A DNA stretch of 64,000 nt from Nostoc favosum CHAB5714 (GCF_020829495.1 NZ_JAIVFQ010000018.1:24061-88060); one strand, 5' to 3'; positions 54,407 to 62,602 are shown, numbered from the stretch's first letter. The notes: a model not told the origin generated them from the letters alone. A program made the numbers and translations.

Positions 54407-54445
54407 TATCATGTCCGCATAGATAGTTATGCTAACCACGATCAT
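54407..54445. mobile_element. Partial fifth MITE copy overlapping the 3' end of the next gene
   Basis: TATCATGTCCGCATAGATAG... matches the first 39 bp of the tandem copies to CACGATCAT, then breaks off. The stop codon of the minus-strand gene (TGA, 54442-54444) is inside this copy. Confidence 0.85.
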
Positions 54446-54837
54446 GCAGTTTTAGCATTCTCATCTGATGCTTGCTCTGCAACATTTTTCAAGCGGCTCG
54501 ACCTGATTTTGCGGATGCGATCGCTATAGCGAACACCACCCGCCATCTCATATTCGCGGCTGTCTTTGCCGTATTTGATACCAACTACCATCAGCATCTT
54601 CTCAGAAAGCTGACTCAAGTTTTTTTCCATCTCTTCAATTTCAGTTTTAGAAGAATCAACCACAGACAGAGCGGTATTATAAACATCAATTTTGTTACGT
54701 AACTGATCGATTGACTCAATTAGTTTTTCCAGACTATAATTTTCATCAAATTTGATGTTTGGAACAATTGATTTAAGTCCAGCCGATCTTAACTGAGCTT
54801 TTTCTAAAATACGGGATGTGCGTTTTTTACGAGACAT
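54442..54837 (-). CDS. Array-linked coiled-coil protein, copy 2 (unknown function, 3' end replaced)
   Basis: 131 aa, paralogue of the gene at 15671-16096. Shared features: MSRKKRTSRILEKAQLR, LKSIVPNIKFDENYSLEKL, a coiled coil with VDSSKTEIEEMEKNLSQLSE, KMLMVVGIKYGKDSREYEMA and GGVRYSDRIRKIR. The paralogue's last 13 or so residues (NAITTLVPLGKSLSE) are replaced by NAKTA and a stop codon supplied by a partial MITE. The leader is conserved with copy 1 (AAAGGAGTAAAATTTT then ATG), and a 21-bp array of different sequence lies upstream. No known family. Confidence 0.85.
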   Translation of the reverse strand: MSRKKRTSRILEKAQLRSAGLKSIVPNIKFDENYSLEKLIESIDQLRNKIDVYNTALSVVDSSKTEIEEMEKNLSQLSEKMLMVVGIKYGKDSREYEMAGGVRYSDRIRKIRSSRLKNVAEQASDENAKTA

Positions 54838-54965
54838 AAAATTACTCCTTTAAGATGCTTCTATAGCTAGCTTGCCTCAATTAAACTGCGTTCCGGTTCA
54901 GTAAAACTCGCATTTTTTTTACTAAAATTTTTGATTGATAACAGTAATTTTTCGTAACTTAATTA
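54838..54965 (-). promoter_or_regulatory. Conserved leader/promoter region of array-linked gene, copy 2
   Basis: On the minus strand: AT-rich stretch, AGTAAAAAAAATGCGAGTTT / TTACTGAACC hairpin, TTTAATTGAGGCA, AAAGGAGTAAAATTTT, ATG. Same order and much of the same sequence as 16097-16235. A good ribosome binding site (AAAGGAG). Confidence 0.6.
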
Positions 54966-54984
54966 CTAGATTTTGGTATTTATA

Positions 54985-55215
54985 AGCTCCCATAAGTCCT
55001 GTAGCTGCTCCCATAAGTTCTGTAGCTGCTCCCATAAATTCTGTAGCTGCTCCCATAAATTCTGTAGCTGCTCCCATAAATTCTGTAGCTGCTCCCATAA
55101 ATTCTGTAGCTGCTCCCATAAGTTCTGTAGCTGCTCCCATAAGTTGTGTAGTTACTCCCGTAAGTTCTGTAGCGGCTCCCGTAAGTTCTGTAGCTGCTCC
55201 CGTAAGTTGGGGAGT
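54985..55215. repeat. 21-bp tandem array (CTGTAGCTGCTCCCATAAATT)
   Basis: About eleven units of GTAGCTGCTCCCATAAATTCT with AAGTTCT, CCCGTAAG and TTACTCC variants toward the right end. All frames are open on both strands through it; the minus-strand frame 55227-54922 reads as ELMGAAT heptads and could in principle be a small protein. The period equals that of the arrays at 4598 and 16326; the sequence is unrelated. Confidence 0.9.
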
Positions 55216-55320
55216 ACGTAGATGCAAAGCGGCTTGCTGATGGATATTGGTGCGTAGGCAAAGCTTTTGTTGGCGATGCCTACGGCGGTAAACTACGCAG
55301 ATTGCACTAATTGTCAGTTA

Positions 55321-55458
55321 TATCATGTCCGGCTAAATACTTGTCATTACGAACGCAGCGATAGCGGAGTGAAGTAATCGCAGAGTCAAAGGGAATTGCT
55401 TCGTTCCACTCCGTTCCACTCGCAATGACATATTGTAAGTGATTAAGCGGACATGATA
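55321..55458. mobile_element. TATCATGTCCG-TIR element with a different interior (TTA target duplication)
   Basis: Ends TATCATGTCCG and GCGGACATGATA, flanked by TTA on both sides (55318-55320, 55459-55461). The interior is not the GC-rich core of the other copies but the TCATTACGAACGCAGCGATA...CACTCGCAATGACA palindrome, seen also at 50175-50345. 138 bp. Confidence 0.8.
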
Positions 55459-55584
55459 TTAGTGAAGTCTAGATGCATTTGTCCTGAAACACAACCCAAA
55501 GACTCTCGGCTTGACAAAAATATAACTGTTAAAATCAGCATAATAATGTCAAAATGCGAAAAAAACACACCCAGTAGCAGAAAA

Positions 55585-55824
55585 ATGCCAGCCATTGTTA
55601 AACTACAACTCTCCTTAGAAACTTTAGCAGAAGCAATATCTTCCCTTGATTTAACAGAAAAACGTCAACTTCAAGAAGCTCTTGAGCAACAAATTTTTGA
55701 AGCCGAAGAAGCGTTGTACGATGACGATGCAGATACGCTGGCAGAAATTCAAGCAGTTCGCGCTGAGTATAGCGATGGTGAGTCAATTACTCTAAATGAA
55801 TATCTTGCTAACTGGTCAAATTAG
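55585..55824 (+). CDS. Small acidic hypothetical protein (79 aa), possibly antitoxin-like
   Basis: From ATG 55585 (MPAIVKLQLSLETLAEAISS). The acidic helical middle and end (LEQQIFEAEEALYDDDADTL, AEYSDGESITLNEYLAN) resemble short antitoxin-like proteins encoded next to toxins in cyanobacteria, but no specific family is recognised. In-frame ATGs at 55546 and an open frame to 55453 lie upstream over repeat DNA. Next gene: DUF433, 31 bp downstream on the same strand. Confidence 0.65.
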   Translation: MPAIVKLQLSLETLAEAISSLDLTEKRQLQEALEQQIFEAEEALYDDDADTLAEIQAVRAEYSDGESITLNEYLANWSN

Positions 55825-55855
55825 AGATAATGTAAAAAATTTCGGAGAACAAGTT

Positions 55856-56149
55856 TTGACAACTATTACCGATATTGGCACACTGATTAACTATAATCCT
55901 GAAATACACGGCGGTTGTCCGATTATTGCTGGTACAGGTGTGACAGTCCGACGCATAGCTATTTGGTATAAACAAGGTTACAGCGCAGAAGAGATTGCCG
56001 ATCAAATTAGTCATCTGACTTTAGCGCAGGTTTATGCAGCTTTAGCTTATTATCATGCTAATTGCGACAAAGTTGATGCTGACATTGCAGCAGAAGAAGC
56101 AGAAGCTGACAGATTAGAGACACTGCATAAAACCCAAAAGCTCTCATGA
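55856..56149 (+). CDS. DUF433 antitoxin-like protein without its usual toxin
   Basis: 97 aa. TTG 55856 is chosen as start because GGAGAA lies eight bases upstream and the product then starts MTTITDIGTLI as in family members; an ATG at 55796 would overlap the previous gene. Core motif GGCPIIAGTGVTVRRIAIWY and HLTLAQVYAALAYYHAN. A DUF5615 toxin gene is not downstream; VapBC follows instead. It is in a different subfamily from the DUF433 protein at 16861. Confidence 0.88.
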   Translation: MTTITDIGTLINYNPEIHGGCPIIAGTGVTVRRIAIWYKQGYSAEEIADQISHLTLAQVYAALAYYHANCDKVDADIAAEEAEADRLETLHKTQKLS

Positions 56150-56186
56150 GCCAAATTCGCAACAGCAACAGAAGAAAAGTAATATC

Positions 56187-56414
56187 ATGAACACCGCCAA
56201 ACTGATCACTGATGGGACTCATCAAGTTGTTATTTTGCCCGAAGATTTTCAACTCACTGGCACAGAAGTCTATATCAAAAAAATTGGTAACGCTATTGTT
56301 CTCATTGCCAAAGATAACCCCTGGCGATCGCTCATCGACAGTCTAGACAATTTCTCTGATGATTTCATGACTACTAGAGATCAGCCACTCATCGACACCA
56401 GAGAGATTTTGTAA
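56187..56414 (+). CDS. vapB: VapB antitoxin (AbrB/SpoVT fold)
   Basis: 75 aa. The swapped-hairpin AbrB domain (TAKLITDGTHQVVILPEDFQ, TEVYIKKIGNAIVLI) binds operator DNA and the acidic tail (WRSLIDSLDNFSDDF) neutralises the toxin. The stop TAA (56412-56414) is followed at once by the ATG of vapC, so translation is coupled. Confidence 0.92.
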   Translation: MNTAKLITDGTHQVVILPEDFQLTGTEVYIKKIGNAIVLIAKDNPWRSLIDSLDNFSDDFMTTRDQPLIDTREIL

Positions 56415-56816
56415 ATGCGATACCTGCTTGATACCAATATCTGCATTTACCTCATCAAGCAAAAACCTCAAAAAGTGCTGGATAAATTTCAAACCCTTAG
56501 CATTTCTGATGTGGGTATCTCCTCCATCACTGTTGCGGAACTCGAATATGGAATTGCTAAAAGCCAAGAGCAAGAGAAAAACCGCACCGCCCTGCTACAA
56601 TTTTTGCTACCTTTAGAAATTGTTGAATTCAATCAAGCATCTGCGACAATTTACGGCAGCATTAGAAGCGATCTCGAAAGTAGAGGACTGATCATTGGTG
56701 CAATGGATATGCTCATAGCCGCTCATGCTCTAAGTTTAGGAGTTACCCTTGTTACCAATAATGTCCGAGAATTTTCTCGCATTCCTACGCTGTTATTAGA
56801 GAACTGGGTTGAGTAG
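56415..56816 (+). CDS. vapC: VapC PIN-domain toxin RNase
   Basis: 133 aa. PIN-domain acidic residues are in place: YLLDTNICIYLI (Asp6), VAELEYGIAKS (Glu42), GAMDMLIAAHAL (Asp95) and the C-terminal TNNVREFSRI (Asn/Glu). A sequence-specific RNase acting on tRNA or rRNA in known cases. Length and motifs are normal, so the pair is probably active. Confidence 0.95.
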   Translation: MRYLLDTNICIYLIKQKPQKVLDKFQTLSISDVGISSITVAELEYGIAKSQEQEKNRTALLQFLLPLEIVEFNQASATIYGSIRSDLESRGLIIGAMDMLIAAHALSLGVTLVTNNVREFSRIPTLLLENWVE

Positions 56817-56829
56817 CTGTATTATGGTT

Positions 56830-57299
56830 ATTAGTAAATCTTAAGTAGGGGAGGCAGAATGATCGGCAGCTTCTGCCGTTCCCCAAAGGGGTTGCCAAAG
56901 GCATCATAACTTCCATTGCGTTAGGCTAAAAGACAAATATTTAACCCAATAATAACTTTATTATAACTGCTTTATTATCTAACTCCTTGCCCAAAGCCTG
57001 ACCACACACAACACCCACCCAGACCAATCCACTAGAATCGTAGGTTTTTCCGTCAATCCCCCCTGGTTGGACTCAGCGAAAAGCTCGACTTTTGACGATA
57101 TTGGTCAAGTGGATAAGGGCGATCGCTTGATTCTGACATAAAGATAAATCAAGGTCTTCAGAGAGTTAATGAGGACTTTACTTGTGTTCTTGGACACGAG
57201 TAAGAAAGAATCAAGAAATGAAATTATCGCGCCTTTCGTTCGCATAAAACTGCACTTTTAGGTATATGCTTAGTAACAGCATACTAGAATGATAAAACA
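56830..57299. other. Non-coding region before the secreted protein gene
   Basis: About 480 bp. I see no gene, long repeat or clear hairpin. The promoter of the following gene is probably here; no -10 element can be assigned with confidence. Confidence 0.4.
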
Positions 57300-58187
57300 G
57301 TGCTGAATAAATACCTTAAAGTACTTCTTTCATCTGCTTTGCTGCTTACTGTAGGAACTAGTTTCAGTGAAAACGTCAACGCTCAAGCTGTTGTTAACGA
57401 TACTTTTACCGACGGTGGACTGACCAATGGTGCTGATCCGTTAGATATTTCCTGGTTTGGAATTTCATCAAATTTTTATCAAACAGTTTCAACTCCTTCT
57501 GGAATTCAATTAAGCGTAGTTGAAGAGCCTATTCTTGGAAGTGGAAAAGCTTTAAACCTTGACACTCCCTCTTTTACTACTAGCAATCCCGATTTTATTC
57601 CTCCTCACTTTGCCCTTGGAACTTTCGCTCCCGTTAGTTTAGGAAGTGATCCAGGTGATACGCTTTATTTGAGCTTTGATTTTCGTTTTACTACTAAACC
57701 TAGTACCTCCACAACCTCTAGTCAATATCCGAATTTTCGCGCAGGGGGTTTACGTTTTGGTCTATACAACTCTGCATCTACTCTTGTGACGACTAATATT
57801 TTGGCTTCACTTGTCGGCAGCGGCACTCCTGTGGAAGATGACGGTGGTTATTTTGTAGTAGTTGGTCTAGCTGGTACCAGCAATCTAGGAGTTTCTAGAG
57901 AAAACTTTAACAGTAGGGATAGTATTACTGGTGGTTTTGGAGGTCTTTCGTTAATATCAACTAGCTCTGTGCCAACCATTGACGACACAGTACGTCATAC
58001 AGCAGTCCTCACTATCAGACGGTTAGATTCGCAAACAGTTCGGATAAGTGCATCAATTGATGGTTTCCTTGTAAGAGCTGTTGATTCTGGCCCTGGAATC
58101 ATTACCTCTTTTGATGAAATTGTAGTCAGAAGTGGTTTTAGTGATCTCAACATAAATATCGACAACGTTGTACTCCAAGCCCTTTAA
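57300..58187 (+). CDS. Secreted beta-rich protein of unknown function
   Basis: 295 aa from GTG 57300 (MLNKYLKVLLSSALLLTVGT). The signal peptide probably ends at NVNAQA. The mature protein is rich in Ser, Thr and Gly with alternating strands (GDTLYLSFDFRFTT, TAVLTIRRLDSQTVRISASI, FDEIVVRSGFSDLNINIDNV), like a jelly-roll/LamG-type lectin fold. No PEP-CTERM tail is seen; the chain ends in VVLQAL. I cannot name a family. Separate from neighbouring genes. Confidence 0.75.
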   Translation: MLNKYLKVLLSSALLLTVGTSFSENVNAQAVVNDTFTDGGLTNGADPLDISWFGISSNFYQTVSTPSGIQLSVVEEPILGSGKALNLDTPSFTTSNPDFIPPHFALGTFAPVSLGSDPGDTLYLSFDFRFTTKPSTSTTSSQYPNFRAGGLRFGLYNSASTLVTTNILASLVGSGTPVEDDGGYFVVVGLAGTSNLGVSRENFNSRDSITGGFGGLSLISTSSVPTIDDTVRHTAVLTIRRLDSQTVRISASIDGFLVRAVDSGPGIITSFDEIVVRSGFSDLNINIDNVVLQAL

Positions 58188-58311
58188 CCCACGCATCGAA
58201 AACCCTATGTTCGATTAGGCGGTAATACGACTGGCAATGATTGGCTTTGTGTCGAGATGTTTGTAAAAGTATGTGGTGCGTTAGGCTCAACGCCGTAATG
58301 CATCCTACTAA

Positions 58312-60240
58312 TCAAGACTCCATCTCTGCCAATTCTAACCACCGTTCAGTTGCCACATCGATCGCTTGCTTGAGCGATTCCACATGATCGTACAATTTCT
58401 GCACCTGGCTATAATTCCCCGGTGAGACATTCGCCAGTGTTTTCTCGGTTTCCGCTTTCTCACCCTCTAACTGGGCAATTTTACCTTCCAACTGCTCAAA
58501 TTCTTTTTTCTCCCAATTGGATAATCTCCGCCGCTTTGTATTCTCTACATCCTTGGGTGAAGCCGCACCATTTTGGACTTCGGCATTTTTAGGCTTCTCC
58601 TTAGTATTCGCAGCTTGTTGCTGTGCCTCTTCAGCCTTCTTATAGTCTAGATAAATCGAGTAATTACCTGGATATTGTCGGAGATTACCGCCTGACTCAA
58701 AGGAAAATACTGTGTCGATGGTGCGATCAAGAAAGTAGCGATCGTGAGAAACTACAATTACACACCCGACAAAATCCTCTAAATAATCCTCTAGTACTGC
58801 CAATGTCTGAACATCTAAATCATTGGTCGGTTCATCTAAAATCAAGACATTGGGCGCACTCATCAAGACGCGCAACAGAAATAAACGGCGTTTTTCACCA
58901 CCAGAAAGTTTATTAATTGGAGCATACTGTTGATTACCAGGAAACAAAAACCGCTCTAACATTTGAGAAGCAGTAATTTGAGTACCATCGGTAATTTTGA
59001 TAAACTCTCCTTCTTCTTTAATGTAGTCAATCACGCGCTGATTTTCGTTTAAGGCTGTGAGCAATTCTTCAGAATGCTGGTCAAAATAACCGATGTGAAT
59101 TGTAGTCCCAATTTCTGCAATACCTGAATCTGGCTTAATCTGACCAGTAATAATATCCATTAAAGTGGATTTCCCAGCACCATTCGCACCAATAATACCG
59201 ATGCGGTCTTCAGGGCTAAATTCGTAGGTAAAATTATTAATTAGGGTACGTCCATTGTATGCTTTAGAAATGTTATCTAATTCAATAACTTTTTTGCCAA
59301 TGCGACGACCAACTGTAGAAATATCAACTTTACCCTGAACTTGTTTAAATTCAGTATCTCGCAGAGCATGAGCGCGGTCAATTCTCGCTTTTTGCTTGGT
59401 ACTTCTGGCTTTTGGCCCTTTTTTGAGCCATTCTAACTCGCGCCGCAACAAGCCTTGGTGTTTACGTTGACTACTTACAGCAGATTCTTCAGCTAAAGCT
59501 TTCTTTTCAAGGTAATATGAATAGTTACCTGTATAGGTGTAAATGTCGCCTCGGTCAATTTCAATGATCCGATTGGTAACACGATCTAGAAAGTAGCGAT
59601 CGTGAGTGATGAGAAAAAGTGCGCCGCGATAGCGATTTAAATAACTTTGTAACCATTCTACAGAAAGAGCATCCAGATGGTTTGTCGGCTCATCCATGAG
59701 CAAAACATCTGGTTCTGCTAGCAACGCCGATGCTAAAGCAATACGCTTGCGATAGCCTCCAGACAAAGTGCCTATTTTGGCATCAAAGTCAGAAATTCCT
59801 AATTTAGTGAGGATGATTTTAGCATTAGTTTCTAATTCCCAAGCACCAGTTGTATCCATCCGTTGCATCACCACAGAAAGGCGAGACATCAGTTGGCTAT
59901 CATCTGGATAGTGAGCCAATTTATCTGAGAGTTCTTCATACTCACGCACCAAAGCCATGTGTTCGCCACTGTCGGCAAAAACTTGCTCTAAAACTGTGTG
60001 ATTCTCATCTAAATCTGGCAACTGGGGTAAGTAGATAATTCTAGAACCAGAGTTGACTAAAATCTGACCGCTATCAATCGATTCTAACCCAGCGATCATT
60101 TTTAATAGGGTTGATTTGCCAGAACCGTTAGTACCAATTAAGCCAACTTTATCGGTAGCATCGAGGCTAAAGCTAGCATCTTTTAAAATTTCTTTGATGC
60201 CAAAGTCTTTTTTTACTGATTGGAGTGTAATAATACTCAT
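58312..60240 (-). CDS. ABC-F family ATPase (Uup-like)
   Basis: 642 aa with two ATP-binding cassettes and no membrane domain: Walker A GTNGSGKST and GANGAGKST, signatures LSGGYRKR and LSGGEKRR, Walker B LLMDEPTNHLD and LILDEPTNDLD. The linker (about 240-320) is rich in basic residues, and the C-terminal coiled coil (about 570-640, NWEKKEFEQLEGKIAQLEGE) is of the Uup type, which binds branched DNA or ribosomes. Roles in translation and in precise excision of transposons are known for relatives. The start is ATG 60240. Confidence 0.93.
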   Translation of the reverse strand: MSIITLQSVKKDFGIKEILKDASFSLDATDKVGLIGTNGSGKSTLLKMIAGLESIDSGQILVNSGSRIIYLPQLPDLDENHTVLEQVFADSGEHMALVREYEELSDKLAHYPDDSQLMSRLSVVMQRMDTTGAWELETNAKIILTKLGISDFDAKIGTLSGGYRKRIALASALLAEPDVLLMDEPTNHLDALSVEWLQSYLNRYRGALFLITHDRYFLDRVTNRIIEIDRGDIYTYTGNYSYYLEKKALAEESAVSSQRKHQGLLRRELEWLKKGPKARSTKQKARIDRAHALRDTEFKQVQGKVDISTVGRRIGKKVIELDNISKAYNGRTLINNFTYEFSPEDRIGIIGANGAGKSTLMDIITGQIKPDSGIAEIGTTIHIGYFDQHSEELLTALNENQRVIDYIKEEGEFIKITDGTQITASQMLERFLFPGNQQYAPINKLSGGEKRRLFLLRVLMSAPNVLILDEPTNDLDVQTLAVLEDYLEDFVGCVIVVSHDRYFLDRTIDTVFSFESGGNLRQYPGNYSIYLDYKKAEEAQQQAANTKEKPKNAEVQNGAASPKDVENTKRRRLSNWEKKEFEQLEGKIAQLEGEKAETEKTLANVSPGNYSQVQKLYDHVESLKQAIDVATERWLELAEMES

Positions 60241-60311
60241 AAGATTTAGTAGTTTTTCATTGCTCGTTAGTTAGTAGGTAAGGCAAATACCTTACCTACA
60301 TTCGCTGAATT

Positions 60312-60728
60312 CTATAGAAATAAATCCAAGGGTAGATGTCCATACATTTCGTTGATTCCGTCTTCGTGGTAAGACTGACAAGACACTAATACGCCACGAT
60401 GATGTCCAGGATATGAATCAAGATAACACAAGCCATTTTTACCATTTAATTTGATATAAACTGGGCCTTCAGGTGTCAGTAAATTGTCTGGTGGTTCATA
60501 ACCCAAAGCCAGAGAATAAGTCTTCATGGCAAGTATTCCTTCTTCTGCTGTATCAGCACAGATTCCTAAAATTTGATAATCAGCAAGTTTGGCGATCAAA
60601 ATTAAGGCACTACGAATTACTGATTTTTCTGATGGCTTGAGGACAGGCGCAATGTCTAGACAGTTGAATTTATTCAGTAATTTTTTCGCTTCTTCGGCGG
60701 TGAGATTCTGAGGATTGGGGGTTGACAT
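60312..60728 (-). CDS. DUF1824 family protein
   Basis: 138 aa, covering the whole cyanobacterial DUF1824 family: EEAKKLLNKFNCLDIAPVLK, SALILIAKLADYQILGICAD, AMKTYSLALGYEP, GPVYIKLNGKNGLCYLDSYP and GHHRGVLVSCQS. It is soluble and of unknown function. The start is ATG 60728. It precedes the ABC-F gene on the same strand by about 70 bp and could be in its operon. Confidence 0.9.
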   Translation of the reverse strand: MSTPNPQNLTAEEAKKLLNKFNCLDIAPVLKPSEKSVIRSALILIAKLADYQILGICADTAEEGILAMKTYSLALGYEPPDNLLTPEGPVYIKLNGKNGLCYLDSYPGHHRGVLVSCQSYHEDGINEMYGHLPLDLFL

Positions 60729-60781
60729 AAACTTGGATTATTGTCTTGTTGGTTTTTCTATGTTGAAGTTGGGACTAGTAC

Positions 60782-60942
60782 CAATACCGTTCGGATAAGC
60801 AGGGGAGGCAGGGGAGGCAGGGGAGGCTCTTGAGGAAAGAAGGTTATTGTTCAGCAATTCTTCTCTCAAGAACAGCTTCTCTTCTCCCCCTGCTCAAGAA
60901 CAGCCTGCCTCAACCAAAAAATTCCTTAACCGAACGTTATTG
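60782..60942. mobile_element. CAATAC-TIR family MITE with perfect 10-bp target duplication
   Basis: Ends CAATACCGTTCGGATAAGC (60782-60800) and CCTTAACCGAACGTTATTG (60924-60942). GGACTAGTAC flanks it at 60772-60781 and 60943-60952, identical on both sides. The interior (GGGGAGGCAGGGGAGGCAGG, CAAGAACAGC) is unrelated to that of the elements at 227 or 9392. Next to it are AATTCGT heptamers (about 60960-60990). Confidence 0.9.
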
Positions 60943-61218
60943 GGACTAGTACCGCAAGGCGTAATTCGTAATTCGTAATTCGTAATTCGTAATACTCGCC
61001 TCCGGCGAGAAGCAAGCTACGTAATTCGTAATTATGATTGCGTAAGGGTTCTAGACATTTGAAATAGGTGGTTTATTTCCACTGTGCTGTACTAGTGCCG
61101 CAAGGCGGAAGTCAAAAGTCAAAAAGCTTTAATTTTGGGCTTTATGGCTGTAATGAAATGGTAGGTTTATTTCCGCCGACCTGTCTAGCCCAACTTATCT
61201 AAATATTATTTACTCAAA

Positions 61219-62067
61219 TTAAGGTTGATTTTGAACATTCCCAAGGTTGTATATGAAGGGGACGCCGCTTTTTGAGTCACCACCCATAACGAGGACTTTG
61301 GGCATCTGAGCGCCGCCGCTCCTCCAAGCTTCAATTGCTTCTTTTTGCAGAACTAACTGTCCTCCTTGGGCTTTGAGTGTCTCTGCTAAGAGTCTTTGAG
61401 CTTCTGCCCTACCTTTGGCTCGATTGACATCTGCTTGTGCTTCTTGTTCTGCTTCCCGTGCTACATAAACGGCTCTTTGCGCCCGCTGTTCAGCAATTTG
61501 TTTTTCTTCCACTGCTCTGGCAAATTCTGGTGAGAATGCTAAATCAACTACGCTAGTATCTAACACAATTATCCCATATTTGTCTAAGCGATCGCCTAGC
61601 GCTTGATCAAAGTCTTCTTTCAACTCACTTCTTTTGGTAATTGCTTCTTCTACTGTTCTTCTGGCGGCTGCAATTTTAAATGCTTCTTGGGTCTGGGGTG
61701 CAATGATTTTCGATACAATATTCTCTAAGGTTCCTTGTTTCCTTCTAACTTCAACTACCTTGATGGGATCGAGGCGAAAGTTAATCGCAAATCTCGCAGA
61801 TAAATTTTGCAAATCTTTAGTAGAACTCTCTGCTGGCACTTCAAATTTTTGCACCGTTAAATCATACACATCTATCACTGAGATAAAAGGCGGTTTCACA
61901 TGAATCCCTTCCAATAATGCCCCATCTCTCGCTTTACCCAAGATGCTGATCACTCCTGCTTGTCCTGGGTTAATAATGATAAAGGAATTTAGCCCCAAAA
62001 TCACTAGTGTTGCTAACACAATTCCTAAAACTGTGCTTTGCCAATTTCCAAATTGCTGATTTTTCAA
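61219..62067 (-). CDS. Prohibitin-family (SPFH) membrane protein
   Basis: 282 aa. One N-terminal transmembrane helix (about 12-33, LGIVLATLVILGLNSFIIIN) and then the SPFH/band-7 domain (GQAGVISILGKARDGALLEG, FAINFRLDPIKVVEV, IIAPQTQEAFKIAAA), followed by a long helical coiled coil (about 190-250, EKQIAEQRAQRAVYVAREAE). It is close to the Slr1106-type prohibitin; such proteins form rings in the plasma or thylakoid membrane. Start ATG 62067, upstream heptamers ATTAGTC. Confidence 0.93.
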   Translation of the reverse strand: MKNQQFGNWQSTVLGIVLATLVILGLNSFIIINPGQAGVISILGKARDGALLEGIHVKPPFISVIDVYDLTVQKFEVPAESSTKDLQNLSARFAINFRLDPIKVVEVRRKQGTLENIVSKIIAPQTQEAFKIAAARRTVEEAITKRSELKEDFDQALGDRLDKYGIIVLDTSVVDLAFSPEFARAVEEKQIAEQRAQRAVYVAREAEQEAQADVNRAKGRAEAQRLLAETLKAQGGQLVLQKEAIEAWRSGGAQMPKVLVMGGDSKSGVPFIYNLGNVQNQP

Positions 62068-62374
62068 ATTCCTCTCTCCAATATGAGTTAGTCATTGATC
62101 ATTAGTCATTAGTCATTAGTCATGAAGAGTTATTATTTTTCTCCCTGCCTTTCTTGTCTAGCCCCAGTGCTGGGTAAGAAGTTTTACTTTAGCTTGAGTA
62201 AACTCAGTTACTAGTTTAAGCTTCTTATTAGTCTGTGTGAATCAAGCCTTTAATCTGAAGAACGCAGCACTGGCGGTTTAATGTCCATCATTTGTGATGA
62301 TATTAACCAATTAGAGCGGTTTATGGATGGAGGAGCGAATGATATTATCTCAGAACTTTCACCAGTCCCTACAA

Positions 62375-62492
62375 CCGCCTCAGAATGAATTCTGAGGCTG
62401 ATAGCTAAAGTCTTCTAAAGAAGACTGAGTAAGGTTTGTAGTCCACTTGAGTGGACTTGCGCTATTAGCCTGAGAATTTATTCTCTGGCGGG
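62375..62492. repeat. Four-hairpin palindromic element, copy C
   Basis: Bounded by CCGCC and GGCGG. Hairpins: CCTCAGAATgaATTCTGAGG, AGTCTTCTaaAGAAGACT, AGTCCACTtgAGTGGACT, GAGAATttATTCTC. GCTGATAGCTAAAG and GCTATTAGCC connect them. It ends directly before the target duplication of the next element. Confidence 0.75.
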
Positions 62493-62500
62493 ATATGGGG

Positions 62501-62602
62501 CAATACGGTTCAGTTAAGCAAATTTATCTGTTAAGGCAGGCAGGGGGAGCAGGGGAGGCAGAGGAAGCAGGGGGAGAAAAAAAGCTTAACTGAACTGTAT
62601 TG
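62501..62602. mobile_element. CAATAC-TIR family MITE (102 bp) with perfect 10-bp target duplication
   Basis: Ends CAATACGGTTCAGTTAAGC (62501-62519) and GCTTAACTGAACTGTATTG (62584-62602). GGATATGGGG is repeated exactly at 62491-62500 and 62603-62612. The interior is only GGGGAGCAGGGGAGGCAGAG-type purine repeat. The right copy of the duplication contains an ATG (62607) in frame with the next gene. Confidence 0.93.

Noticed and set aside
54922..55261. Proteins with ELMGAAT, SSYRTYG or SHKFCSC repeats
   Set aside because: Three overlapping frames are open over the same array, so frame openness is not evidence of coding. Translation of one of them is left open in the findings.
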